From Larix kaempferi (taxonomy: Eukaryota > Streptophyta > Pinopsida > Pinales > Pinaceae): a DNA stretch of 64,000 nt. The notes under the pieces were generated by a model. That model saw nothing but the letters and a program-made list of their open reading frames with translations. It did no database searches and was not told the DNA's origin. Both the position numbers and the translations under genes were made by a program. Where the stretch lies: NCBI GenBank assembly GCA_027924585.1, contig BSBM01000423.1, positions 5,630,001 through 5,694,000 on the forward strand. The letters are read 5' to 3'. Below are positions 1-10,852 of the stretch, piece by piece (the first letter of the stretch is position 1; each line of letters starts with the position of its first letter).

Positions 1-1570
1 CATCTCGGTGCTGTTTTCCAAGTGCACAAGCACTACATTCTAAATGCACATTCTTTATAACAGGCAGACCTTCAACCATTAATTTGTTCTGAAGCAGCAT
101 AAGATCATGATGATTAATATGGCCATACCTTTGATGCCAGAGTTCCTCTGTGGTGATGATAGTGGATGCCAGTGCTTGATGACTATCTTTGCACACATCC
201 AGCTTATATAGTCCTCCACATCTTGAACCTGTAGCAACAGTCTTGTAGTGGTCTCGACTGTCTTTGATATGACACTGGTATTTGCCAAACTCTACCTTTA
301 GGTCATGTTCGGTTATGGTTGAAACAGAAATAAGATTCTTTTTAATACCAGGAACATACATAACATTATGTATCTGTTTCAATTCACCATTAGATAATTT
401 CACCTTTACTTTTCCATAACCTTGAACCTTGAGTGACCTATTATCACCTAAATAGATGTGAGTGTCATTAAGATTCTCATTATATTCTTCGAACCATTCA
501 CTCCTACAAGACATATGTGCAGATGCACCAGAATCTATAAACCATGCATTCTTATCATCTGTCTCAGCAGACAGAGCATCCTCAGAAATAAATAATCTCA
601 GATTTTTAAATTCATCTTCAGGAGGAGTGTCTGTGTTTGCAAAATTCCCATTATGATTGTGATTTCCATTGTAGCTTCTACCTATGTAATATTTCTTCTG
701 ATAATGATTTCTATTGAGGTGTCCTGGTTTGTGCCAATAATGACCATCTACATTATTTCTAGAATGATCAGTCTGAACCATACCTTTATGTTTTGAGTGA
801 AATTTGCCTCTGTCTTCATTCCACGATCTGCCTCTGTCTCCATGCCACTGTTTGCCTTTATCTCGGTTCCATGAACTGCCTCTGTCTCCATTCCACGGCC
901 TACCCCATGGTTTGCCTCTGTGCATATTTCGACCTCTTGCCATCAGTGCGAGATCAGAACCTCGAGCTTCGAGGTCATAATTTTTCATCCTCTCTTCTTC
1001 TTGAAGCAAAATACCTGTGAGTTCTTCAAAATTTGGGGGTTTTTCTCTTGCTGCAAGTGCTGAAATAAACACTTTATAATTGGGATGCAAACCTTTTAGT
1101 GCGATAGTTACTTGATCAGTACTATCTACTGCTTCACCTATAGCTGCCAAGTTATCACTCAGATCTTTGATACGAGAAATAAATTTACTTACCCCCTCAT
1201 TTGCTTCCATCTTGATTGAGAACATTTTGGTCTTCAGAAACAATATGCGATTTGCATCAGTTGTTTCATATAATCTTTTAAGCGTATCCCAGGTCTTCTT
1301 AGACGTGTCACAATTTCTGATGTGAGGGATAATCTTGTCTTGCACAGACATTCGCAGAGTCACCTTGGCTTTGGCTTCTCTTTTGTTCCAATCTGGAACA
1401 AATGCAGGATCTGCAGGCTTCAACTCAGTGCCATTCACAATCGTCCAGCCACCAAATAATTCTAGAACGGTTTGCAGCTTGAATTTCCAGTTGACATAAT
1501 TTTCTCCATTCAATTTGGAGGCTTCATTTATATATGTATCAGCCAACGGCTGTTGGGAGGCGGCGGCCAT
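1..1570 (-). CDS. Ty1/copia gag-protease-integrase polyprotein, N-terminal part
   Basis: Open without a stop from the ATG at 1570 to the window edge (523 codons), so the gene continues beyond position 1. The start MAAASQQPLADTYINEASKL and the following helical region are typical of the UBN2-type Gag of plant copia elements, which packages the element RNA. Around residues 200-240 there is a run of RG and W repeats (DRGRSWNEDRGK-like). At the zinc-knuckle position the sequence reads GHYWHKPGHLNRNH, so all three cysteines of the CCHC knuckle are replaced. The aspartic protease site DSGASAHMS follows near residue 350. Then comes the pre-integrase region (LWHQRYGHIN, CSACALGKQHR). The loss of the knuckle in an otherwise open frame is odd. 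It could be a natural variant or early decay. The family assignment is secure. Confidence 0.9.
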   Translation of the reverse strand, partial: MAAASQQPLADTYINEASKLNGENYVNWKFKLQTVLELFGGWTIVNGTELKPADPAFVPDWNKREAKAKVTLRMSVQDKIIPHIRNCDTSKKTWDTLKRLYETTDANRILFLKTKMFSIKMEANEGVSKFISRIKDLSDNLAAIGEAVDSTDQVTIALKGLHPNYKVFISALAAREKPPNFEELTGILLQEEERMKNYDLEARGSDLALMARGRNMHRGKPWGRPWNGDRGSSWNRDKGKQWHGDRGRSWNEDRGKFHSKHKGMVQTDHSRNNVDGHYWHKPGHLNRNHYQKKYYIGRSYNGNHNHNGNFANTDTPPEDEFKNLRLFISEDALSAETDDKNAWFIDSGASAHMSCRSEWFEEYNENLNDTHIYLGDNRSLKVQGYGKVKVKLSNGELKQIHNVMYVPGIKKNLISVSTITEHDLKVEFGKYQCHIKDSRDHYKTVATGSRCGGLYKLDVCKDSHQALASTIITTEELWHQRYGHINHHDLMLLQNKLMVEGLPVIKNVHLECSACALGKQHRD

Positions 1571-2745
1571 TGCAGTTAAACTTAGAAATAATAAAAAAAT
1601 GTAGTGGATACCTTTACACCATTGATTTGCAGCCAAAGAATGCAGTACCCGCCTTCGGGAAAACAACACCGGTGCGGCAGAAGCTGGAAAAAAACACCAC
1701 GTAAGTCCCGAATGTACCGCGCCCTTGTAGAAGATGGATCCGCGGTAGTTATGCAGTACCGCGTCCTAGCAAAGGAGATGCACGCGGTAGTGTATGTTCC
1801 CAGAAACACAAATGCGTTTAAAAAAAAATTCTGAACTCACGAGCCTTTAATTTGGCACCAATTTGTAGCTGAGCGACTCCTCCTCAGCGATCTCTGGCCC
1901 TCTCTTCTCAACACAGAGATCTCTTGGCAGCGATTTCAGGCTCACATTCACGCGCTACCACTGGCTATCAGATATTCACGGGCTACCACTCAGGCTCACA
2001 TTCACCCTATCGGGCTAAGCTCTGCGGCTTCGGCGGCTTCAAAAGAAATTGGTGGCTTCTGTATCAATTCACAAGACTCCAGCTCTGCAACCTTCGTCTC
2101 TCGACTCATCATACCAAGGCTTTAAAATTGCTTAAGCGTTGGTGTCTTTGACCAACGATCCTATTTCAACACCCATAAATAGCTAGCGATACCATCCACG
2201 ATGCCAAAACCTGGCACTTCTTTACCGATACGCCTAGCAATTTCATGTGAGAAACTCCTCACCTCGTTATCTCCTTGAGAATATGACTTGGCTCTTTTGG
2301 TTGGGCACGCGGACAGGCCGCAATGGCTCTCACGGCCTCCTTCTCACAATAGCAGGCCTCTTCAATTTGGCTGGGCAGTAGTTCTTCCTCCACGACGGCC
2401 TGGATGATTTCCTCCACGGTGTCTACGGGAAGCAGATCCCTTGTATTGGGAATCGATTCTCCAACTTTTGATACAAGCAACCACTGATTCTTTTAACACG
2501 CTCTCACCACACGATTTAATACAACAGGCTCTGTCTCTCAGCCTCTCACTGATCAGCACACAGGCTCTGTCAGGCAACACTCTAAAAAAAAAAGCTCAGC
2601 ACTCACGGCCCTCTTCAGCTCTCGGTGTTCTTTGGCCGGCAGCTTCTCTTCACGGTGGATTCTTCAAATAATAGCACTCACGGCCTCACTCACGATTGGA
2701 ATTTACGGCCTCTTCATAATGGCCTCTTCATAAATCAGTACACAA
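1571..2745 (-). other. 5' leader of the copia element, with an exon-like ORF
   Basis: Untranslated stretch between primer site and gag start, about 1.2 kb. It holds several short copies of CTCACGGCCTC-like sequence. A 73-codon minus-strand frame at 2259-2480 (peptide core VDTVEEIIQAVVEEELLPSQ) ends beside a good splice donor (ACGAG followed by GTGAGG). This may be a piece of a host exon carried in the leader. No homologue was recognised. Confidence 0.55.
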
Positions 2746-2757
2746 GCTCTGATACCA
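2746..2757 (-). other. Primer binding site (tRNA-iMet) of the copia element
   Basis: On the minus strand the sequence is TGGTATCAGAGC, the exact complement of the 3' end of plant initiator tRNA-Met. It lies about 9 bases inside the proposed LTR end, as in many plant copia elements. Confidence 0.9.
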
Positions 2758-2766
2758 AATTAACAT

Positions 2767-3002
2767 TGACAGAGAGGCAATGTGGAGCTGAGCACAAAGG
2801 CTCGCTCTCATACACAAGGAATGGCCAAACCAATTCATTTATTAAGTGAGAACTGATTACAATATATAGGTGTAGATAGTCACAACAAACCAAACCATAG
2901 ATCCAAGAAAGGTGGATCTGAAACCTCTACATGCTAATCATAGAAAGTACACATCAACCCAATAACTAGATACCTGCCTAGCATTTCTACATTATTCCAA
3001 CA
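2767..3002 (-). repeat. 5' LTR of the copia element
   Basis: Minus-strand sequence starting TGTTGGAATAATG at 3002 and ending in CA at about 2767, some 236 bp. It contains a TATATA box (near 2865) and an AATAAA signal (near 2840) in the expected order. The inner boundary is uncertain by a few bases because TGTTA rather than CA lies closest to the primer site. The matching 3' LTR must lie left of the window. Confidence 0.8.
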
Positions 3003-3509
3003 ATTTTACGATCGCGGACAAAAAGTCTCAGAAGGTCTCGCTTTACATGACTGACTTCTGGCATGAACTGAATTCATTGGCGCGTTTTTCCCATGAATTA
3101 AATTGGGTGGTGGGTTTTCCTTGCATTACAACAGTAGTCACGCGGCCAGCCTTCCTTCTCAATTTAAAAGTAGAGAGGGGTTCAAGTGAACACGGTTGGA
3201 ACAATGTCTAAAGAATAGTACAATCATAAAAACTGCATGCCACGTTTTCTTTTGAGTTTCCTATCATTCATTCCTCTGAGCTACCTCACCTTCCCTAGTA
3301 ATCAGTTTCTTCTCATACACTTTTTGCTTTTCTCTATATTCCCTATTTTTTCTTACATCATGGTGTCTCTTTTCCACTAGTGTGCAATGTGTGCGTTGGG
3401 GTTATAAGTCGATAGTTGCATTCTGTATTTGGGGAATGATGAGGTTTTTCTTTCAAGTCTAAAATAGAAGTTTTGTTGTGATAGAGGATCTGAAAGGCCG
3501 CCTCTGTTC
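3003..3509. other. Flanking DNA without recognised gene
   Basis: No coding region or RNA gene seen. A short phrase, GGACAAAAAGTCTCA, occurs here (about 3018) and again near 4163. This suggests that both stretches belong to one older repeat. Confidence 0.4.
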
Positions 3510-3838
3510 TCTAAAATGGTGCATACTGGAAATGGTCACAGATACTTGGAGATTGAAGGCCGCATAAACAGAGCCCCCCACGTTGCTGGGGCTCTGGGTC
3601 TGCTCAGCCAAACATTGTGTAAGGAAATGACAAACACAAATAACTTTGGAAACGTGTTGGCGTGGCTTGCATGGCAAGAGCTCTGTGTCATTGTTTCTAT
3701 TGGCAATGGTAAAGCTCAGACTGTGCTTCACGGCTTGACAGGATATGCAGAGCCTGGAACCCTAATGTCTCTCATGGTTCCTTCAGCATCTGGGAAATCT
3801 ACACTTCTAGATGCACTTGCGGGTATATTGTATTAACT
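3510..3838 (+). pseudogene. ABCG half-transporter exon, fragment with damaged Walker A
   Basis: A plus-strand frame ending at 3836 contains the start of a nucleotide-binding domain of the plant ABCG (WBC) subfamily: TVLHGLTGYAEPGTLMSLM, then VPSASGKSTLLDALAG. In functional members the P-loop reads GPSGSGKST. Here the first glycine is valine and the fourth residue is alanine, so ATP binding should be impaired. The frame stops right after the LDALAG motif. No other ABCG exon or transmembrane part was found nearby. These proteins normally export lipids, wax or cutin precursors, or hormones across the plasma membrane. I read this as a decayed exon or captured fragment rather than a live gene. It could be one exon of a dead gene whose others are unrecognisable. 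Confidence 0.75.
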
Positions 3839-6497
3839 CAGAGGAAATTTGCGGAGGAAATTTTGTAAGTCTCTCCACTGTCTGCTGAGTTAAGTTCATC
3901 CACCGTCCCGGAACCATTAGTGAAATTCTTCCGCTATTTTGGAAAGATTTCTGCTGTTAGTTCACTACAAGATTTTGCTTTTTCGGAAGTTTAAGGCCAG
4001 TTTTGCAGCAGCGGATTTGATCATTTCTTCCGTTGTTCCGGAAATATTGCTTCGGAACTTCCGTGCTGCTGCTTAGATATGCGGATGTTCCCGTTGCAGA
4101 AAATTTCGATCAAAATTTTCGATAGTCTCGGCAATAGGTATCTAACTTTCTGCATGATTCCGGACAAAAAGTCTCAAGATTTTCGCGGCTACTTCACTGA
4201 AAGGTCTTGATTTTTCAAAAGTTTAACGTTGATTTCGATTATTTGCATTAAATTATGTGAAAAACAATGAAATTGTTTGCAAGTTTGTTGATTGATTGTC
4301 AAGTATATGTTCGCTATTTTTCTTTTGAAGTTTATGTTCTCAGATTTTATGAAAACCGAGTTATTGCCATGCAAAGTTATCAGAGTTAGACTCTAATTAA
4401 AGCAGAAGCTAAGACTGGGATAAATAGAAAAATTATAAATTATAAATTAAATTTTAATATTATATATACACACATGAATGTAAATGCAAAAATGGAAACA
4501 ATTAGAGACCAGATTTTTAAGTTCCTTAATTTATATTGCATGTAAGAGTGTGAATAAATGGATGAGGGTTTACTTCTACCATAGAAGTCAAAGCTGTGAA
4601 CCCTTCATGACTGTTGCTAACCTGTGAACCACTTCTTACGAGGGCCGTGAGCTTGTAGAGATTTGTGTATTTGATGTTCAGATTTTTCTGAAGGTCGTAT
4701 GCCTTGTTGAAGACTCATTCGCTTGCTAAAAGCTTATCTCAACTCCAATCTGCTATCATCTTTCTGTTTCATGTTCGATCTATTGATTATAAGCTTCGAT
4801 CTTCTTTACTTCTGCTAGTCTGTAACGCATGACCTTAGGATTCAATCATAAGCCCTAGATCTAACTGTCGGTTGTGTATTGCTGGAGACCATAAGGCCTT
4901 AGGGTTTGTTCTGAGTCTATTGGTTGCAATTTTGGTGGAGGCCGTGAGACCTAAAATTCTGATCTAGTTGAGGCTGCGAGGCTTGGGATCGAATCTGCCT
5001 TTTATAGTGATCAACCAGCCTGTTTTAGCACTGATCTGAGCATTTCTTTGAAGGCCGTGGCTATTTAGCTCTGCTGGTTGGTTGCTTCTATTTCAGATCT
5101 ATGTTTTATGAGGTGCCCAAAACCTGATCTAGATTGCTGACACTTGATCATTTAAAAAACGTTCTCTTTTCATACGTCTTACAAGATCTATCTCATGGGA
5201 TGCCAGTAGCCAGTGACGCATCATTGAATTACAACAAAGGTCCATTATTGTCAATGTTTATCCATGTATACAAAGTTATTTAAAGACATGGGAAAAATAA
5301 CAATGCAATAAATAATCGATACAAGTCATATAGTTCTTAAAAAAATCCAATTTTCATTTCATGTGTGTTGTTTGTAAGGAGGACCAACAGTTTTTTGTTA
5401 TGCAATATGACTACAAGGGATTCAACAAGAGAACTGATAAAAATAGATTCAACATTGCGTGTATAAATGGATTACTAGAAAAATAATCTAGGAAAAAAGT
5501 GTTTACCATATTGGATTGGGTTGTTCTAATTTTTGCATGAAATATTTTGGTCTAACCAATACAGTAAGCAATTCTACAATACAATGAACCAAACTTCAAG
5601 CATTGTCTGGGAAATTTCATTTTGGTCAAGCACTGCATTATTTTGAAATTGCTTTAGAAATCTTTCGTCTCATTTGTCTACTTGAAGAAAATAAAATTGT
5701 GGATTTGGAAAGAGTGAACTTGTTGTACTTGGTATTAACGAATTGTTTGTTGGCACATTGCATTTGGAAGTCTCTTGGATATGAAAAGGGGCTAGTTCCA
5801 ATCGACATATGAAATAGATAGTTCCCTTCAACATAATAGAGAAGGTGACGATGTTCAAGCTAGTGCTTGTGTTCATAGATCTCACATCACTTTATAGCTG
5901 GATGTGAAGTGTTAGCATAGGTACACTATGAAATTAAATCTAAATTGTAAATTTATTAACTTCTCAAAATTTCAAATGAACCAATACAAGTGTATATAAA
6001 CAGATCACTTTAAAAATACAAAGAAGAAGTACAAAACTGCATCACCCATTCAAAATTAATGGCCACATTTCTTTGAAAGCTGGAAGTTAACTAATAAGGA
6101 CAATGTACTATCAATCTTTGATGTGGAGATGTTGGCTTTTATGCATGTTTAAGAAAAGTTTAAAAAGTGTTTTGCTTAGACAACATTTCATTATTAAGAA
6201 AGAGATCTAGGCACTTTGAATTATATATTATCACAGAAGAATGCTGAACAAGCATGAATCTATGATGTTGGTTGTTTGTCTGTGCACATGATACTATATC
6301 GATTAGTAAAAAAACATGAATCTATGATGTTGAAAGAAATAGGAAGCTGATGTTAAAGGTGCAAGCAATTTTTTTCCCAAAAAATGAACATGGTAGGCAA
6401 TAGCAATATCATTTGCAAATTCAATATATTTTTATATCATAAGTTTTATCCAGATACATATACATATTCGCAGAAACACCTAGCATATTTTGTAACA
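3839..6497. other. Gene-free stretch
   Basis: No convincing coding sequence. 3840-4200 has several TTCCGG and CGGAA phrases. 4620-5100 has a repeated GGCCGTGAG/GAGGCCGTGAG phrase (near 4643, 4950 and 4970), resembling the copia leader and possibly a remnant of one. 5200-6490 is AT-rich. The 69-residue frame at 5603-5812 has no recognised domain. The minus-strand 3' end of the Helentron probably lies within or just above this stretch, but I could not locate it. Confidence 0.4.
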
Positions 6498-6865
6498 GTC
6501 AATCAGCTATGATGCTTAATTGCAAAAGAAATTGCTCAGTAGTTGTACCCAAAAAACAGTTTGACAGGGATGCTATCTGCTGACTGCATATAGATCAAAT
6601 GCAGTTGACATTTCTTAGCATTGTGTATCCAACTTTGGATAGCCAAACAATAGTTGCAGCTAGATTTCGTTGACTTGTAAGAGTCAATCAACTCTGATGC
6701 TAAATTGCAAAAGATATTGCTCAGTAACTGCACCCCAAAAAACATCTTGACAATGATGTTATTTGCTAATTGCATATAGAACAAAATGCACTTGGTATTT
6801 CCTAGCAATGTGTACGCTACTCTGAATAGTCAAAGAAATTCTACAGCCAGATTTCTTGGAGAATC
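6498..6865. repeat. Tandem duplication, about 184-bp unit
   Basis: Two diverged copies begin GTCAATCAGCTATGATGC (6498) and GTCAATCAACTCTGATGC (6682). They stay alignable through phrases such as TGCAAAAGA and CATATAGA. No function is apparent. It lies beyond the RPA-like gene in the 3' part of the Helentron region. Confidence 0.75.
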
Positions 6866-7337
6866 CTGTAGACTGTTGTCAGGAAATATATGTTTCTTTG
6901 CTATGCATCTTGCTTTATGTGCTGCAAGGTATTCATATATACGAAGACACAAAAATAGATACAGTTACCACTAGCTAAGTGCAGATGCATTTTCAAATAA
7001 GCTCAGTTGATAGGCACACAAAAAAAACAGAAAACACTTGAGTAGCAATCAAATTTGGCTTTTATTTAGAGCAAAGAACTGGACATATTTCTTAGTGCAT
7101 TCTGCTGAATTTCTCTAGTGCCCATCCTAGTCCTCCAGTCAAATTTCTGTCAGTATGTTGTCCATAGTCATTGAGAAATATCCCCTTCTTTCAAATGTAC
7201 GTAGCAACCGTAAAGTCAAGGAAATGTCTGCCTTGTATTCCTAATAACTAATCCCAGAAAGTGCTGGGAAAGTCTCTTCAAGTAGTGGTTTTTTCAAAAC
7301 ACAGTCAACCTCTATGTTGTCTTTCTGGAGTATACAC
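6866..7337. other. Gene-free stretch downstream of the RPA-like gene
   Basis: No coding sequence was recognised beyond short frames. The area directly follows the RPA-like gene on the minus strand and could hold its 3' untranslated region. Confidence 0.35.
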
Positions 7338-8524
7338 TACAAACAATGCTCGTATCTGAATGCTGAATTAGCTTGGCAATTTGCACAAAAATAGAAACCA
7401 TTGTGATCAAGGCATGTTCCTGTGACCAGCTGGTGACAGTTGCTACATAAAGGTGCAAAAGGTGGTGCATATGTATTCTTAGTTCTCAAAACACCTTGAA
7501 CCTGCAACATGACATATGTTATTGTAATTTCCTATTTCAATGTGAGGCTATCACTGAACCAGGGAGAGCACGGTACTATTTTCAAGAAGTAGTTCATTGA
7601 TTGTTAGAATAAATCGATACATACCTGGATGTTCAGGCGCATAAGAAGCTGTAACTATTCTTTTGCACATTCATCGTTTAGCACCTCAATGTAAGTTGAC
7701 ATTCCAGAACGTAGAGTGCGTGATCCCCTAGGTCCATGTTGAACAATGTTCTTGAACAATAGCATTGGAATGCATTGAGTAGCTAATTTTGCTTGTATTT
7801 CCAAAAAGCAATTTTTGAAGCCTTCATTTAGCTACAGATGCAGTAAGAATGGTGAATAGATATGTATCAAATACTGAGTTCTTTCAAATTAATGAGAGAA
7901 CAACACAGACAGGCAAAACAGACAATGCATACTATTGCAGTGTTGTCCATTGCTTCTCCATCCTTTCTTTATATATAAGAGGAACTGCTTTCTAATCTCT
8001 TCACATCTGGTGACAATTGTAGCAACACTGCCAACAGAATAAGCATTTTTTGATTGCACCAAACCCTGGATATTGACATTTGGCACTAGTATTCTTTCTT
8101 TGCAAACTGTACCTATGATCTCAACACTAGTATTCAGAGTGATTTGCAAATAGTATTTTGAGTCTCCTCTCTCATATGTTGTTTTTCGTTAGACGAGAAA
8201 GTCTATTATTCGAACACTTGAGCCAACTTGAAACTGAGGCCGATACACCGGTATGAGATTGTTACCAATATTCACAATGATGGTTAGATGGCCATCTTTG
8301 TCAACCAAATTAGCGTGTATCAACTATGCTTTGCAGGGTGAATGTGGATCCTTGCTGCAATCTGGCCCATACACAGACAAGATGTCTCCCTCAAACACAT
8401 TTGTGTAACTTTGTTGTGAAAAGTGAATTATTGAACATGGTGGTTGTGGAGTAGGCTTAAGGCTGTGAAGATCAATTGTGAAAGAAATAAGAAAACTAGA
8501 AGAAATGGGATGCAAACTAGGCAT
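7338..8524 (-). pseudogene. RPA-like single-strand DNA-binding protein of the Helentron, decayed
   Basis: At least three minus-strand exons can be followed. The first, 8524 to about 7900, includes PQFQVGSSVRIIDFLV and RGDSKYYLQITLNTSVEIIG, resembling an OB-fold of the large RPA subunit. The second is 7831-7625 (TAG acceptor, GTATGT donor), beginning LNEGFKNCFLEIQ. The third is 7501-7338, with a four-cysteine ribbon CSNC and CANC about 18 residues apart and the phrase DHNGFYFCANC. That layout matches the C-terminal zinc ribbon of RPA1. In-frame stops interrupt the first and second exons (after SPCKA, after RIIDFLV, and after NDECAKE). Plant Helitrons commonly carry such RPA genes, thought to protect single-stranded DNA during rolling-circle transposition. 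Same strand and neighbourhood as the Rep/helicase gene support one element. Exon limits are approximate. Confidence 0.7.
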
Positions 8525-8790
8525 TGCATAATTGACATCTCAAAGTATGTTTCAAATAGTTATATTAGAAAGAACAGTACCGCTTCTCCCTATCTTGACT
8601 GTCAGTATGCAACTGAGCATCTGGAGCACAGCTAGAAACAGCACATGTACTATTGATTTTAAGGAGAACAGAAATTTGTTAACATGTCAAATAGGAAAGT
8701 CAAAATCTTTGAAAATTCGATGAGCAAGAATTTGAAATATAGAAAATCGAAAAAGCGATCTGAAATATGATTGTATTAAAAGCATAAGTA

Positions 8791-9890
8791 ATGCAATTCA
8801 GCATGTTCAGCAGATGTTGGAACAGATTGTGCAGTATTGGTTTGAAGTCAATAAAGAATCTAACTATAAGATATGTATATGGTGAATGACAGAAACAATC
8901 TGTAATATGCAACAAAATGTTTAAATAAAATAATCGAACTGTTTATTGAAGGTAACATTGTTGCATAGAATCACAATACCTTATTTGTTTAGGTGTAATT
9001 CTAGTGTCCAGATGGGAGCTAGAAGCTTCAGCAACAACAAAACCAAAATTTGCACTATTCATTGCAAGGAAAGAGAATTTCGATATAACATATGTATTGT
9101 ATATAGTCAATAGCAAAAGCACTTTGAAATGTTCATAGAATGGTTAACTAGAGTCAATAGAACAATTGATTCAACTCAAGCTTTCTCAAAAAAGCACACC
9201 ACCGAATTTGTCGAGCTGTATCTTCACTGTTTCCATGTAACTGAAGAGCTTCAGTGCTAGCAAAAGCAGAATTTGTACTGTTGGTCACAAGCAACAAGGA
9301 TTTGGTTAAACAAGACATGTAGAAAATGGCAACAACAATCTGAAATATGATTCTACTAAAAAGCTGAGTAGTGCAAGCTGTCTCTATTTTGACTATCAAC
9401 ATGCAACTTAACCTCTTCATCATAAACAGAATGTGCACTGTTCTTCCCATATGCAAAAAAGTAACTTTGTTGACACAGCATATAGGAAAATCAAAATCTT
9501 TAAAAAGTTTGTGAAAACAATTGGCTCAAGCTAGTCCTTTTACTGAAAAAGCATAACACTCTGTTTGTTGAAGTGTATCCTGGCTTTCTTCATGCAATTC
9601 AGCATGTCTAGCAAATGATGGAACAGATTGTGCACTATTGGTTTCAAGTCAATAAAGAATCTAACTATAACATATATGTACACTGAATGATAGAAGTAAA
9701 CTGTAAGATGCATGAAAATGTTAAAAAAAAATAATTGAACAGTTTATTGAAGGTAACATTGTTGCATAAAAGCAGAATACCTTATTTGTTTAGGTGTGCT
9801 TTCACTGCTCAGATGGAAGCTAGCAGTTTCACCAACAGCAAAAACAGAATTTGCATTGTCCATTGTAAGCAAAGAGAATTTCGTTAAAAG
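8791..9890 (-). repeat. Direct repeat pair with 801-bp offset, exon-like
   Basis: The segment 8791-9085 recurs at 9592-9890 (shared phrases ATGCAATTCAGCATG, AGTCAATAAAGAATCTAAC, CCTTATTTGTTTAGGTGT, AAAGAGAATTTCG). On the minus strand both copies encode related short peptides, for example LLTKFSLLTMDNANSVFAVG in the second copy. A third weaker relative lies at 9154-9456 (LTKSLLLVTNSTNSAFAS). This looks like an exon amplified by tandem duplication upstream of the RPA-like gene. The function is unknown. Confidence 0.6.
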
Positions 9891-9970
9891 AGTACAAGTG
9901 ACAAAAGCATTCTGAAATATGGATGACAACCCTTAAAAATGTTGAAGGAAAAAATCATTAAAGGTAATCA

Positions 9971-10174
9971 TTATTGGGTAGAGGCACAACACTCTATTTT
10001 TTCAGTTGCAATGTCAGCATTAGAAGCAGTACTCGAAGGAAAAATTGCCTTTGATCTTTGCATCTCATCTAAAGTCAAGTCCATCTGCAAAGCATTGTAG
10101 CAATGATTACTAAACATTGGTAAAAATCTATGTAGGCTATGCTTTGCAATAGAAGAAAAAAAGTATGTTTTCAA
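9971..10174 (-). other. Exon-like minus-strand ORF, unrecognised
   Basis: A 67-codon frame (ALQMDLTLDEMQRSKAIF, ending IATEKIECCASTQ) upstream of the repeat pair on the same strand. It may be a further exon of the RPA-like gene or of another accessory gene. I recognise no domain. 10175-10852 beyond it shows only short frames. Confidence 0.3.
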
Positions 10175-10852
10175 GCAGCTGAATCATTTGCACAATATTA
10201 TTGACAGTACAACGCACCAATTTAAATGAGTGATGCCAACAATCATCAAAAAATTTGCATAGCTCCATGTAGAAAATGTCAATTAGATACTCAAATGTAT
10301 TATGCCATATTATTCCTTGTATGGTACTATAAATAATAGAACTATGGATAGTTCAGCAATTTGTAGTTAACACAACTCTATCTTGCTACCTTTGGAAAGC
10401 TACAGAACACATTTCACCCTGTTTGCAATCTTGCTAAGCTTTTCCCTATGAAGTTTTCAAGTGTATCCTTGGAAAAAAGGTTTCCATTGTTTAGAAGAAT
10501 CTAAATATCAAAGAATATTATGAGTTGCCAATGTGAAAATAATATTTATTTCTACTTTTAAAGAAGCATCAACCTACTTGATAAAAAAAATTCGAACATG
10601 TTCATTGGTGAATCAAGGTAAAAAACAACAGCATGTAAGTTAAAAACCAGCCTTAATGGGAAATATGAAATAAGTGTCGCAAAAGTCAATTCATCTCTCA
10701 TGCTATACAAAATCAAGAGCCTAAAGTGTACTTGGCTACTTGGTTGCTTAAACTAGCATTATGCAATCGAACTATATTTTGGAACCTTGAATTTGCAACT
10801 TCCAAGCATAGGAAGATGTCAAGAAATAGGCATATGCATATTAAACAAAGAT

